From Jhaorihella thermophila (lineage in GTDB: Bacteria > Pseudomonadota > Alphaproteobacteria > Rhodobacterales > Rhodobacteraceae), in the NCBI RefSeq assembly GCF_900108275.1, contig NZ_FNVD01000001.1:1-64000 (forward strand): 64,000 nucleotides of DNA, in the 5' to 3' direction. Made by a program: the position numbers and the translations under genes. Positions 16,837 to 25,652 of this stretch are shown here, piece by piece (positions within the stretch are counted from its first letter, which is position 1; every line of letters begins with the position of its first letter). The notes under the pieces are model-generated. The model was given only the letters and a program-made list of their open reading frames with translations, was not told the DNA's origin and ran no database searches.

Positions 16837-17607
16837 TCAGCTGTCCTTCACATACCAGTCGTCAAAACGCGAAACCTCTTCCATGACCCGCCTGTATCCA
16901 TGCGCGCTCAGCAGCGCACGGACTTCCTCGCGCTGCGGCGTGTAATTGTGCTCGACCGTCAGGACGCGAAAGCTCCAGCGGTCGAAATCCACGGCATCCA
17001 GAATCTCCAGTTCGGTGCCGCCCGTGTCCATCGACAGGTAGTCGATCACCTCCGGCGCGCCATGCTCTTGCAGCAGATCGTTCAGCGACACGGTTTCCAC
17101 CTCGTGGCGGATCCCGCCCGGGCGGGCAGGGGGCGTGTCCGGGTCGCTCGCGGGGGCGGGCGTTTCCGCAATTTCCTGCATCCCGCCGCTTTCGCTCCAG
17201 ACGCTGCGGGTATCAATGATGCAGTTGCGGTTGCGCCTGAGGGCGTCGTGCCACTTCGGCGCCGGTTCGGCCAGAATGCCGGTCCAGTCGAAATCCTTCT
17301 CCATCAGCCAGGTGTTGGAGCATTCCACCCCGTCGCCGGCATTGAAATCCACGAAATATCCGCCCTTGAGGAAATCCAGCTGCGCCAGCGCGAACAGATC
17401 CTGCCGGGCCTGCGACCGGGATCGGTCCAGAAGGTCGATGCAGTCGTTGCGATGGGCGCGGTCGATCGCCTTGATGAATTGCAGGTCGAAATATCCGCGT
17501 TCGCGTTCCTTGAGCTGGTGCAGGCGGTCCCGTCGAATGATCGTGGTGTTGGTCAGCTGATGAGAAATGGCTCCGCCTCCCCGCTGTCGGTCGCTGCGTC
17601 CGGGCAA
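16837..17607 (-). CDS. FkbM-family methyltransferase
   Basis: A protein of up to 256 residues with an FkbM-type SAM methyltransferase core: the motif I region GGYFVDFNAGDGVECSNTWLMEKDFDWTGILAEP, a second block NRNCIIDTRSVW, and the conserved DYLSMDTGGTELEIL (usually Ser or Asp-Thr-Glu-Gly in relatives). FkbM enzymes O-methylate sugars or small molecules, often in surface glycan pathways. The start is uncertain; the first 25 residues are low in conservation and a start further in is possible. No glycan genes are adjacent, so the substrate cannot be guessed. Confidence 0.75.
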   Translation of the reverse strand: MPGRSDRQRGGGAISHQLTNTTIIRRDRLHQLKERERGYFDLQFIKAIDRAHRNDCIDLLDRSRSQARQDLFALAQLDFLKGGYFVDFNAGDGVECSNTWLMEKDFDWTGILAEPAPKWHDALRRNRNCIIDTRSVWSESGGMQEIAETPAPASDPDTPPARPGGIRHEVETVSLNDLLQEHGAPEVIDYLSMDTGGTELEILDAVDFDRWSFRVLTVEHNYTPQREEVRALLSAHGYRRVMEEVSRFDDWYVKDS

Positions 17608-17655
17608 ACTCTGAAGGAAGGCGCCGGTTCCGTCAACGGCATCCGCCGTCGCGCG

Positions 17656-18273
17656 TCAGTCGTCCGGCGGGATCAGCCCCAGGCCGCGCAGGTAGATACC
17701 GATTCCCGACTCCAGCAGATCCTCGGGCGGAAAGGGCGAGGCCGTGCCGGGGCTGTTGCGGGCGAAAAGTTCCACCACGCCGTGGCTCATCGCCCAGATA
17801 TGGGCGCTGACCATCGCCCCCGGCGGGCGCTTGTCGGGGGGGACGCGCTCGGACAGCTCTCCCGCGGCCCGTTCCAGGATTCCGCGCGCGCGGGCCGAGG
17901 CGGCGGCCAGTTCGGGCGTGCGGTTCACCGAGATGCCGCTTTCGAACATGGCGATGTAATGGCCGGGATACTTGCGCGCAAAGGCCAGATAGGCCCGCCC
18001 CGTCGCCTCGAACGCCTCCAGCGCCGAAGGCTGGCTCTTGTCATAGGCATACTGCATCAGGTCCGCGAACATCTCATAGCCCTGGCGGGCACATTCGGCG
18101 ATCACGTCCTCGCGCCCCTCGAAATGGCGATAGACGGCCGCCGGGGTGACGCCGGCCTGCTTGGCCGCTTCGGAAAGGGTAAAGCCGGCGGGGCCCTTCT
18201 GCTCGATCAGGCGCAGGGTGGCCTCGACCAGGGCCTGCCGCAGATTGCCGTGGTGATAGCCGCGCTTGCTCAT
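17656..18273 (-). CDS. TetR-family transcriptional regulator
   Basis: A 205-residue regulator with an N-terminal TetR helix-turn-helix ([45 protein letters not shown], residues about 12-56) and a C-terminal ligand/dimerisation domain. Its ATG overlaps the stop of the upstream PPK2 gene (ATGA, 18270-18273), so it is translationally coupled to a polyphosphate kinase. It might control that operon; no operator was identified. The ligand is unknown. Confidence 0.9.
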   Translation of the reverse strand: MSKRGYHHGNLRQALVEATLRLIEQKGPAGFTLSEAAKQAGVTPAAVYRHFEGREDVIAECARQGYEMFADLMQYAYDKSQPSALEAFEATGRAYLAFARKYPGHYIAMFESGISVNRTPELAAASARARGILERAAGELSERVPPDKRPPGAMVSAHIWAMSHGVVELFARNSPGTASPFPPEDLLESGIGIYLRGLGLIPPDD

Positions 18274-19136
18274 TCCCAGATTTCGGGGCCTCCGCAGATC
18301 AGGGGGTCGGGCGCACCGATCGCGCGCGCGTCCTTGTGGTCATAGTCCAGCGCAGTCAGCACGTGCCGGATCGACGCCAGCCGGGCGCGGCGCTTGTCGT
18401 CGGAGCGCACCACGGTCCAGGGCGTGGTGTCGGCGTGGCTGCGGGTTAGCGTCTCGCGGATCGCGCCGGTGTAGTCGTCCCAGCGCGCCAGCCCCTTCAC
18501 GTCGATCGACGACAGTTTCCATTGTTTCAGCGGGTCGCGCTCGCGCGCAAGGAACCGCCGCAGCTGCTCGGCCCGGCCCACGTTCAGCCAGAACTTGAAC
18601 AGGCGGATCCCGTCATCCACCAGGGCGCGCTCGAACGGCAGAACCTGGCGGAAGAACCGTTCGCGCTCGGCGTCCGAGCAGAAGCCGAATACCTTTTCCA
18701 CCACGCCGCGATTGTACCAGCTGCGGTCGAAGAACACGATTTCCCCGCCCGAGGGCAGGTGGTCGATGTAGCGCTGGAAATACCACTGGCTGCGTTCCTG
18801 CTCGGTCGGCTTGGGCAGGGCCACCACCCGCGCGCCGCGGGGGTTGAGGTTCTCGCGGAACCGCTTGATCGTGCCGCCCTTGCCGGCGGCGTCGCGCCCC
18901 TCGAACAGGATGGCGATGCGCTGGCCGGTCGCCTTCGTCCAGGCCTGAAGCTTGACCAGTTCGATCTGCAGCTTTTTCAGATCCTTTTCATAGGGTTTCC
19001 GGGCCAGGCGCTCGGAATAGGGGTAGGTCGGGCTTAGAACGTCGTGCCTGTCCGCCCGCCGGATCGCATCGCGGATCTCGCGCGGGGCGTCCTGTTCGAA
19101 ATAGCGGCTGATCGCGCCGTCGAAGGGAAGATCCAT
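18270..19136 (-). CDS. ppk2: Polyphosphate kinase 2 (PPK2), copy 2
   Basis: A 288-residue PPK2-family enzyme with Walker [10 protein letters not shown] at residues 80-88, [21 protein letters not shown] as the Walker B/lid segment, and [22 protein letters not shown]. It is nearly colinear with the copy at 11643-12668 but lacks the long charged N-terminus. The gene heads a two-gene operon with the overlapping TetR regulator. Two PPK2 enzymes may differ in nucleotide preference or direction (polyphosphate synthesis versus use); sequence alone does not decide this. Confidence 0.92.
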   Translation of the reverse strand: MDLPFDGAISRYFEQDAPREIRDAIRRADRHDVLSPTYPYSERLARKPYEKDLKKLQIELVKLQAWTKATGQRIAILFEGRDAAGKGGTIKRFRENLNPRGARVVALPKPTEQERSQWYFQRYIDHLPSGGEIVFFDRSWYNRGVVEKVFGFCSDAERERFFRQVLPFERALVDDGIRLFKFWLNVGRAEQLRRFLARERDPLKQWKLSSIDVKGLARWDDYTGAIRETLTRSHADTTPWTVVRSDDKRRARLASIRHVLTALDYDHKDARAIGAPDPLICGGPEIWE

Positions 19137-19230
19137 CTGCCTGCCTTTGTTTCCTGTCGTCCAGCGCCACTATGGAATGCGGCCCGGTTGAACGCAAACC
19201 CGCCGGGCGCCCCTCATTACGCGCAGGGCT

Positions 19231-20148
19231 TCAGCCGCCGATCTCGTTCAGATCGTAGGGCGTGGACTGGTAGATCTCGTTGATCCAGTTGCCATAGAGC
19301 AGATGCGCATGGCTGCGCCAGCGGTTCTGCGGTGGTTTGCTGGGGTCGTCGTCGGGATAGTAGTTCACAGGCACGTTGATCGGCGTGCCGTTGGCCACGT
19401 CCCGGTCATATTCCTGCTTGAGCGTGTCGCTGTCATATTCGAAGTGGTTGAAGATGTAGAGCGCCCGGTGGCAGGGATCTTCGACGAGGCACGGCCCGAC
19501 CTCTTCGCTACCCAGCAGTGTGCGCAGCCCCGGCACGGCGTCGATTTCTTCCTGCTTCATCTCGGTCCAGCGGCTGACAGGGATCAGCAGGTCGTCGGAA
19601 AACCCGCGCAGATAGGGCGAGGCGGGGGCGAGGTTCTGATGCCGGAAACAGCCGAACGCCTTGCGCTCCAGCATGTGCTTGGGCACGCCGTGGAAATGGT
19701 TGATCATCGCCATGCCGCCCCAGCAGACGCCAAAGGTGGAATGCACGTTGGTCTGGGTCCAGTCGAACACCTCGCGCAGCTCGTCCCAATAGGTGACCTC
19801 GTCGAACTCCAGATGCTCGATCGGCGCGCCGGTGATGATGAGCCCGTCGAACTTTTCGCTCTTCACCTCCTGGAACGGGCGGTAGAACTCGGCCATGTGC
19901 TCGGCCGCGGTGTTGCGGGTGCGATGCTCGGTCATGCGGATCAGACTGAGTTCGATCTGCAGCGGCGTCGCCCCGATCAGCCGGGCGAACTGGTTTTCCG
20001 TCTGGATCTTCTTGGGCATCAGGTTCAGCAGCCCGATCCGCAGCGGGCGGATGTCCTGGCGCAGGGCCACGTCCTCGGACATGACCATCACACCTTCGCG
20101 CTGGAGAACCTCGTAGGCGGGAAGGTTTTCGGGGAGCTTGATGGGCAT
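19231..20148 (-). CDS. metA: Homoserine O-acyltransferase (MetA)
   Basis: A 305-residue MetA enzyme, which acylates homoserine in the first committed step of methionine synthesis. The nucleophile Cys142 lies in [18 protein letters not shown], and the conserved [20 protein letters not shown] and FNHFEYD segments are present. Length matches the family. Whether it uses succinyl- or acetyl-CoA cannot be read from the family name alone. The upstream gene (an ATPase) ends 56 bases before the start. I looked for a SAM-II riboswitch there and found none. Confidence 0.95.
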   Translation of the reverse strand: MPIKLPENLPAYEVLQREGVMVMSEDVALRQDIRPLRIGLLNLMPKKIQTENQFARLIGATPLQIELSLIRMTEHRTRNTAAEHMAEFYRPFQEVKSEKFDGLIITGAPIEHLEFDEVTYWDELREVFDWTQTNVHSTFGVCWGGMAMINHFHGVPKHMLERKAFGCFRHQNLAPASPYLRGFSDDLLIPVSRWTEMKQEEIDAVPGLRTLLGSEEVGPCLVEDPCHRALYIFNHFEYDSDTLKQEYDRDVANGTPINVPVNYYPDDDPSKPPQNRWRSHAHLLYGNWINEIYQSTPYDLNEIGG

Positions 20149-20204
20149 GTCGGTTGGTCCTGTCTGGGATCGTTCGGGGTCGGATGATGCGGTAGGTGGG
20201 AGTT

Positions 20205-21083
20205 CTAGCCGTCCTTGTCCAGCGCGCGCCGCTCCAGCGCCCGCGCCACGAGGTCGTCGAAATCGGCGGGATTGCGCACTTGCGCGACTTCGTCGGCGGT
20301 CACGGTCACGCCCCAGTTGCGGGCCATCGCCTCGTAGCGGGGCTGGCGGTGGGCCAGCGCCTGCGCATAGGTCCAGCGGATGAAGTCATCGGGATCGACC
20401 TCGTCCTCCTTCACCTTGTTCCGGCGCAGATATTCGTCCCAGACACGGGTCAGGAATTCGGGCTGATAGGCCATCGGCTTGGGCGCCTTGTCGAACCGCC
20501 GGATCAGTTCCTCGGTATGCGCCGCGTCCCCCTTGATCCAGATCATCAGCGTGTGGCGGTGCAGCTCCTTCAGCACCGGATCCTGAGGGTTTTCCGGGTC
20601 CACCCATTCGCAGATCGAGCCGCCTGTGTCGCAGACGAAATGCGGATAGCCATAAAGCCGTTCGGCGCGTTCGATGAAATATTCTGTATCCAGCAGCGCA
20701 TGGATCTCGGCCATGCGGAACTGTTCCTGCCGGCGGCGGTATTCGGCCATCGGGAGGCCGCCGCGCGCCGGGTCGCCGGGCTTGCCCAGATAGGCCGAGA
20801 CGGGCGTGAGGTTGTGAAAACTGATGTTGGAGCCGATATAGATCGAATCCGACAGCAGCAGGTCGCGCAGGAACGGCACCTTCATCGCCTCGGCCTTGGC
20901 GTTGTCGGCGATGTATTCGCCCATGTAGCGGGTGCCGATCCGGTAGTCGATCGAGTAATGGAACCATCCGCCCGCTTCCCGCAGCATGTTGCTGACATGG
21001 GTCTTGCCCAGCCCCGACATGCCGAAGAACAGCACCCGCTTGCGCGTGGCCGCGCGCCAGTCCTCTGCCGAAGCGTAAAGCAT
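20205..21083 (-). CDS. P-loop ATPase of unknown role
   Basis: A 292-residue protein with an N-terminal Walker [20 protein letters not shown] (residues about 15-33) and an otherwise unfamiliar body with a [18 protein letters not shown] block. The ATG at 21083 follows an AAGGGAAAGG purine tract, and a longer upstream open frame is only antisense to the next gene. It is probably a nucleoside/small-molecule kinase-like or regulatory ATPase. Its position just upstream of metA on the same strand suggests co-transcription with methionine synthesis, but I do not recognise a function. Confidence 0.75.
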   Translation of the reverse strand: MLYASAEDWRAATRKRVLFFGMSGLGKTHVSNMLREAGGWFHYSIDYRIGTRYMGEYIADNAKAEAMKVPFLRDLLLSDSIYIGSNISFHNLTPVSAYLGKPGDPARGGLPMAEYRRRQEQFRMAEIHALLDTEYFIERAERLYGYPHFVCDTGGSICEWVDPENPQDPVLKELHRHTLMIWIKGDAAHTEELIRRFDKAPKPMAYQPEFLTRVWDEYLRRNKVKEDEVDPDDFIRWTYAQALAHRQPRYEAMARNWGVTVTADEVAQVRNPADFDDLVARALERRALDKDG

Positions 21084-21161
21084 GTCCGCCTTTCCCTTGT
21101 TTTTCCTTCTGCTAATGGCGCAGGCTGGCAGCGTCAACGCCGGGATGACGGGGGATGGGGC

Positions 21162-21977
21162 ATGGCCGAGGATCTGGCACGGGCGGGCGCGGCGCTGCTG
21201 GGGGCGGAGCTGGCGGATTGGCGCGCGGTCGCCGGCGGGGATCTGAGCACGGTGGTTCGCGTCCGGCTGGCCGGCGGGGGCGAGGCCGTGTTCAAGACCG
21301 GCCCGGACCCCCGGGCCGAGGCTGACATGCTGCGCGCGATCGCTGCCGCGGGCGTGCCCGCGCCGCGCGTTCTGGCGGCTTCCGAAAGGGTCCTGGCGCT
21401 GGAAGCTCTGCCGGAGGACGGGCGCGGGCTGTCGGCCGAGGGCTGGGCCGAACTGGGCGCGGCGGTGCGTCGGCTGCACAGGGCGACCGGGCCGGGCTGG
21501 GGCTGGTCGTGCGACTATGCCTTCGGCGCGGTGGAGATCCCCAACGCCCCCGTTCCCGACTGGCCCGCATTCTGGGCCGAACGGCGGCTGTTGCCGAGCC
21601 TGCCCGCCTTGCCCGCCGACCTCGCCCGGCGGCTGGAGCGGTTGGCGGCGGATCTGGGCAACCGCCTGCCGCGCGACCCAGCCAGATCGCTGCTGCATGG
21701 CGATTTGTGGTCGGGTAACGTTCTGGCCCGAGGCGGGCGCTTTACCGGGTTGATCGACCCGGCGTGTTATCACGGCCATGCCGAGGTGGACCTGGCCATG
21801 CTGCACCTGTTCGGATCACCCGGCGCGGCCTTTGCCGACGGATACGGGCCGCCCGAACCCGGCGCGAGCGCGCGCCGCCCGATCTATCAACTCTGGCCCG
21901 CGCTGGTGCATGTGCGGCTGTTCGGCGGCGGCTATCTGGGGCTGGTGGCGCGGCTGCTGGACGCCGCCGGCGTCTGA
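21162..21977 (+). CDS. Fructosamine kinase-like phosphotransferase
   Basis: A 271-residue protein of the fructosamine-3-kinase/aminoglycoside phosphotransferase fold. A nucleotide Lys lies in EAVFKTGPDP, the catalytic loop is LLHGDLWSGNVL, and the metal-binding segment is IDPACYHGHAEVDLAML, which is diagnostic of the fructosamine kinase subgroup. Such enzymes phosphorylate sugar adducts on protein amines, which then fall off (deglycation). The gene is divergent from the ATPase/metA pair and ends 7 bases from the convergent antiporter gene. Confidence 0.87.
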   Translation: MAEDLARAGAALLGAELADWRAVAGGDLSTVVRVRLAGGGEAVFKTGPDPRAEADMLRAIAAAGVPAPRVLAASERVLALEALPEDGRGLSAEGWAELGAAVRRLHRATGPGWGWSCDYAFGAVEIPNAPVPDWPAFWAERRLLPSLPALPADLARRLERLAADLGNRLPRDPARSLLHGDLWSGNVLARGGRFTGLIDPACYHGHAEVDLAMLHLFGSPGAAFADGYGPPEPGASARRPIYQLWPALVHVRLFGGGYLGLVARLLDAAGV

Positions 21978-21984
21978 GCCCGCC

Positions 21985-23859
21985 TCACGCCGGTTTCTTC
22001 TCTTCCTCGGCAGTCAGCGCCAGCAGGGCAGTTTCAAGCTCTTTTTCCAGCTCCTTGGCGCGCTCGATGTATTCGGTGTTCTCGGTGGTCGGGATGGAGG
22101 GATCCCAGACCTCGGCCAGCTCCTTCAGCGCATAGCGGTCATGTGCATAGAAGGTCTGTTCGGCTTGCGCGGCTTCGTACTCGCTGAGCCCGACATTTTC
22201 CAGAACATAGCGCCCGGCCCGCAGAGAGCTGTCGAACACCTCGCGCACGATGTCGTCGGCGCCGGCCTTGAACAGCTCGAAAACGTGGTGCCGGTCGCGG
22301 GCGCGGGCGATGATGTGGAGATCGGGGCGCTCCTGCCGGGCATAGCGCACCAGCTTGGTGACCTCTTCGGGATCGTCCATCGCCGCGACCAGCACGCGGG
22401 CCTTGTCGAGCCCCGCCGCCCGCAGCAGTTCCGGCCGGGTGGGGTCGCCCAGGAACCCCTTGACCCCGAACCGGCGCATCAGCTGGATCGTTTCCATGTT
22501 GCTGTCCAGCACCACGGTCTTGAAACCGCTGGCCCGCACCAGCCGGTTGACGATCTGCCCGAACCGGCCGATCCCGGCGATGATGATCGGCCCCTGTTCG
22601 TCAATCTCGTCGGGCTCCAGCTTTTCCGCCCGGTCCGGCGTGCGTCGGGCCAGAGCCTCGTAGAGCAGGAAAAGAAGCGGTGTCAGCAGCATGGTCAGCG
22701 CGATCACCAGAAGCAGCTTGTTGGTCAGAGGCACCGAAAGCACGTTCATCTGCGCGGCAAATCCGAGCAGGACAAAGCCGAATTCCCCCGCCTGCGCCAG
22801 CCCCAGCGTGAACAGCCAGCGGTCGCGGCCACGCAGGCCGAAGACTCGGGCCAGAAGATACAGGACCAGCCCCTTGGCCAGCACCAGCAGAACGGCAAGC
22901 CCCAGCAGATCGCCGAAATCGGCCCAGAGCGCGCTCAGGTTGATATCCGCGCCCACGGTGATGAAGAAAAGCCCCAGCAGCAGACCCTTGAACGGGGCAA
23001 GGTCGCTTTCCAGCTCGTGCCGGAATTCGCTGTTGGCCAGAACCACGCCGGCCAGAAACGCCCCCAGCGCGGGCGAAAGCCCCACCGCCTCCATCAGAAA
23101 GGCGATGCCCACCACGATCAGCAGCGCCAGCGCCGTATACATCTCGCGCAGGCGGCTGCCGTGGATGAAGCGGAATACCGGCCGCACCAGATAGATTCCG
23201 GCCAGAATGATGAAGACGATGGCGGCGATGGTGACAAGCGTCACCACCCATCCCGGCAGGCCTTCGACCAGGGACAGCCCGTGCGGGGCGCCGTGTCCAG
23301 TGCCGCCGCCCATCCGGATCGAACCGTCATTGCCGAACTGCATTTCGGGCGCAGCCGCCAGAAGCGGCAGAAGGGCGAGAATCGGGATCACCGCGATGTC
23401 CTGCGTCAGCAGCACGGAGAACACCGACCGTCCACCGCGCGTCTGCATCAGCCCCTTTTCCGCCAGCGTCTGCAGCACGATTGCCGTGGACGACAGCGCC
23501 AGAGTCAGCCCGATGGCCAGCGACATCTGCCAGGTCTTGTCGGCCAACACCGCCACGCCCATCAGCACCAGGGTCGTCAGCGCGATCTGCAGCCCGCCCA
23601 TGCCGATCAGCCGGTGCCGCATGTCCCACAGTGCCCGCGGCTCCAGTTCCAGCCCAATCATGAACAGCATCATGACCACGCCGAATTCGGCAAAGTGACG
23701 CAGGTTTTCCGTGTCGCCCACCAGCCCCAGAATCGGCCCGATCACCACCCCCGCGGCCAGGTAGCCCAGCACCGACCCGAATCCCAGCCGCGCCGAGATC
23801 GGCACCGCGATCACCGCGGCGGCCAGGTAAATCGTGGCCTGAAAGAGAAATCCTTCCAT
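21985..23859 (-). CDS. Kef-type K+/H+ antiporter with RCK domain
   Basis: A 624-residue CPA2 transporter. About 12-13 hydrophobic segments fill residues 1-380 and include GYLAAGVVIGP and the ALSSTAIVLQTL core motif. A TrkA-N/RCK NAD-binding domain follows (GPIIIAGIGRFGQIVNRLVRASG), then a charged C-terminal tail. Family members exchange K+ for H+ under glutathione-adduct or redox control. The domain order matches KefB/KefC. No KefG/KefF partner gene is next to it. It is co-directional with the Lrp regulator, 19 bases downstream of it. Confidence 0.9.
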   Translation of the reverse strand: MEGFLFQATIYLAAAVIAVPISARLGFGSVLGYLAAGVVIGPILGLVGDTENLRHFAEFGVVMMLFMIGLELEPRALWDMRHRLIGMGGLQIALTTLVLMGVAVLADKTWQMSLAIGLTLALSSTAIVLQTLAEKGLMQTRGGRSVFSVLLTQDIAVIPILALLPLLAAAPEMQFGNDGSIRMGGGTGHGAPHGLSLVEGLPGWVVTLVTIAAIVFIILAGIYLVRPVFRFIHGSRLREMYTALALLIVVGIAFLMEAVGLSPALGAFLAGVVLANSEFRHELESDLAPFKGLLLGLFFITVGADINLSALWADFGDLLGLAVLLVLAKGLVLYLLARVFGLRGRDRWLFTLGLAQAGEFGFVLLGFAAQMNVLSVPLTNKLLLVIALTMLLTPLLFLLYEALARRTPDRAEKLEPDEIDEQGPIIIAGIGRFGQIVNRLVRASGFKTVVLDSNMETIQLMRRFGVKGFLGDPTRPELLRAAGLDKARVLVAAMDDPEEVTKLVRYARQERPDLHIIARARDRHHVFELFKAGADDIVREVFDSSLRAGRYVLENVGLSEYEAAQAEQTFYAHDRYALKELAEVWDPSIPTTENTEYIERAKELEKELETALLALTAEEEKKPA

Positions 23860-23878
23860 CGTCGATCCTTCGCGGGGT

Positions 23879-24334
23879 TCAGGTGGGCAGGGGCGCGTCG
23901 CGCTTGATCTGGTCCATCACGATCTGGCTGTGCACCCGCGCCACCGCAGGGTGGGGCAGAAGCACCTCGTGAATCAAGCGGTTGAGCGCGGGCAGATCGG
24001 CGCAGTAGACGCGCAGCAGGTAGTCGGCCTCGCCCGTCATGGTCCAGGCGCTGGTGATTTCGGGGCGCGTCTGAACCAGCCGGGCAAAGCTGCGGGCGTG
24101 GTCCGGCCCGTGCGTGCCCAGCTGCACCTGCACGAAGCCCTGCACATGCAGGCCCAGCCGGTCCGGATCGAGCCGCGCGGAATAGCCTTGGATATATCCT
24201 TCGGCCTCCAGCCGCTGCCGCCGCCGCCCGGCCTGGCTGGGCGACAGGTTCAGCATCTCGCCCAGCTGGTGCGAGGTCAGATGCGCGTTTTTCTGCAACG
24301 CGGCCAGCAGTTTCTTGTCAGTGTCGTCCAGCAT
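23879..24334 (-). CDS. Lrp/AsnC-family transcriptional regulator
   Basis: A 151-residue Lrp-type regulator. An N-terminal winged helix-turn-helix (LDDTDKKLLAALQKNAHLTSHQLGEMLNLSPSQAGRRRQRLEAEGYI) is followed by the RAM/AsnC effector domain. The ATG at 24334 gives the usual family length; a longer in-frame start at 24430 would add unrelated residues. The gene is divergent from hppD, with candidate operators between them, so control of tyrosine/phenylalanine breakdown is likely. Transcription may continue into the Kef antiporter gene. Confidence 0.92.
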   Translation of the reverse strand: MLDDTDKKLLAALQKNAHLTSHQLGEMLNLSPSQAGRRRQRLEAEGYIQGYSARLDPDRLGLHVQGFVQVQLGTHGPDHARSFARLVQTRPEITSAWTMTGEADYLLRVYCADLPALNRLIHEVLLPHPAVARVHSQIVMDQIKRDAPLPT

Positions 24335-24367
24335 ATGCGGAAGATTCCCGTCTTTCCTTGAACCTGT

Positions 24368-24424
24368 GCGCAAATCCCGCGGAATTGAAGCCCGGCGGGC
24401 GGAATTTCGCGCAAAACATGCGCG
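24368..24424. promoter_or_regulatory. Candidate Lrp-type operators in the hppD intergenic region
   Basis: CGCGCA-AAACA-TGCGCG (24408-24424) is a perfect 6+6 inverted repeat. Its GCGCAAA half-site is repeated at 24368-24374, exactly 41 bases (about four helical turns) upstream of the second copy at 24409. This phasing suits an octameric Lrp-type regulator; binding itself is inferred. Confidence 0.45.
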
Positions 24425-24485
24425 CATCACCCACTATTTTCGGTTCAGCGAACAGAATTGCCCTTTCGAGTGAGGAGATACCGCA

Positions 24486-25589
24486 ATGGGTCCGTTCCCC
24501 CATAATGCCCCCCGTGCCCAGATCACGGCCGAGAATCCCGCCGGCACCGACGGTTTCGAATTCGTCGAATTCGCCCATCCCGAACCGCAGGAGCTGCGCG
24601 AGTTGTTCACCAGGATGGGCTTTGAACTGGTCGGCCGGCACAAGACCAAGGCGGTGGAGCTCTGGCAGCAGGGCGACGTCACCTATCTCCTGAACGCCGA
24701 ACCCGGCAGTTTTGCCGCCCGTTTCGTCGAGGAACACGGCCCCTGCGCGCCGTCGATGGCCTGGCGTGTGGTGGACGCGAAACATGCCTATGAACACGCC
24801 GTCGCCAACGGTGCCGAACCCTATGACGCCGACGACAGGACCGTGAACTGGCCGGCGATCAAGGGCATCGGCGGGTCGCTGATCTATTTCACCGATCAGT
24901 ATTACGACACCTCGCCCTATAACGCCGAATTCGAATGGCTGAAGCCGTCGAAGCCGCGCGGCGTGGGCTTCTACTATCTCGATCACCTGACCCACAACGT
25001 CTACAAGGGCAACATGGACAAGTGGTTCGAGTTCTATGACCGCCTGTTCAACTTCCGCGAAATCCGGTTTTTCGACATCGAGGGCAAGTATACCGGCCTC
25101 TACAGCCGCGCGCTGACCTCGCCTGATGGGCGCATCCGCATTCCGATCAACGAGGATCGCGGAGAGAAGGGCCAGATCGTCGCCTATCTCAAGAAATACA
25201 ACGGCGAAGGCATCCAGCACATCGCCATCGGCACCGATGACATCTACGATTCGGTCGATGCCATCGCCGAGCGCGGCCTGAAATTCATGCCGGGGCCCAA
25301 CGATCTCTACTACGAGATGTCGAAAGAGCGGGTGAAGGGCCATGAGGAGCCGCTCGACCGCATGAAGAAGCACGGCATCCTGATCGACGGCGAAGGCGTC
25401 GTGGATGGCGGCGAAACCCGGATCCTGCTTCAGATCTTCTCAAAGACCGTGATCGGCCCGATCTTCTTCGAGTTCATCCAGCGCAAGGGCGATGACGGGT
25501 TCGGCGAAGGCAACTTCAAGGCCCTTTTCGAATCGATCGAGCGCGAGCAGATCCTGAACGGCGAACTGGGCGACGTGGCCGCCGAATAG
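24486..25589 (+). CDS. hpd: 4-hydroxyphenylpyruvate dioxygenase
   Basis: A 367-residue HPPD, the Fe(II) enzyme converting 4-hydroxyphenylpyruvate to homogentisate in tyrosine catabolism. Two vicinal-oxygen-chelate halves are visible. The iron ligands fit His in LDHLTHNVY, His in GIQHIAIGTDDI and Glu in GPIFFEFIQRKG, and the C-terminal GFGEGNFKALFESIEREQ motif is diagnostic. The ATG follows GAGTGAGGAG. It is divergent from an Lrp regulator. Downstream homogentisate genes are not in the window. Confidence 0.96.
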   Translation: MGPFPHNAPRAQITAENPAGTDGFEFVEFAHPEPQELRELFTRMGFELVGRHKTKAVELWQQGDVTYLLNAEPGSFAARFVEEHGPCAPSMAWRVVDAKHAYEHAVANGAEPYDADDRTVNWPAIKGIGGSLIYFTDQYYDTSPYNAEFEWLKPSKPRGVGFYYLDHLTHNVYKGNMDKWFEFYDRLFNFREIRFFDIEGKYTGLYSRALTSPDGRIRIPINEDRGEKGQIVAYLKKYNGEGIQHIAIGTDDIYDSVDAIAERGLKFMPGPNDLYYEMSKERVKGHEEPLDRMKKHGILIDGEGVVDGGETRILLQIFSKTVIGPIFFEFIQRKGDDGFGEGNFKALFESIEREQILNGELGDVAAE

Positions 25590-25613
25590 GCAGGCCCGCG
25601 GCGCAACCATCAG

Positions 25614-25641
25614 CGGCAGCCGTCCCTCGGGGCGGCTGCCG
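25614..25641. terminator. Bidirectional terminator after hppD
   Basis: CGGCAGCCG (25614-25622) and CGGCTGCCG (25633-25641) form a perfect 9-bp stem between the convergent hppD and the following leftward gene. The T-rich tail is weak (TCATTTC). Confidence 0.65.
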
Positions 25642-25652
25642 TCATTTCGGGC

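Noticed and set aside
20149-20204. SAM-II riboswitch before metA
   Set aside because: Only 56 bases separate metA from the upstream ATPase, and no SAM-II pseudoknot-like sequence (CTGAT/AAAGCTAA-type core) is visible.
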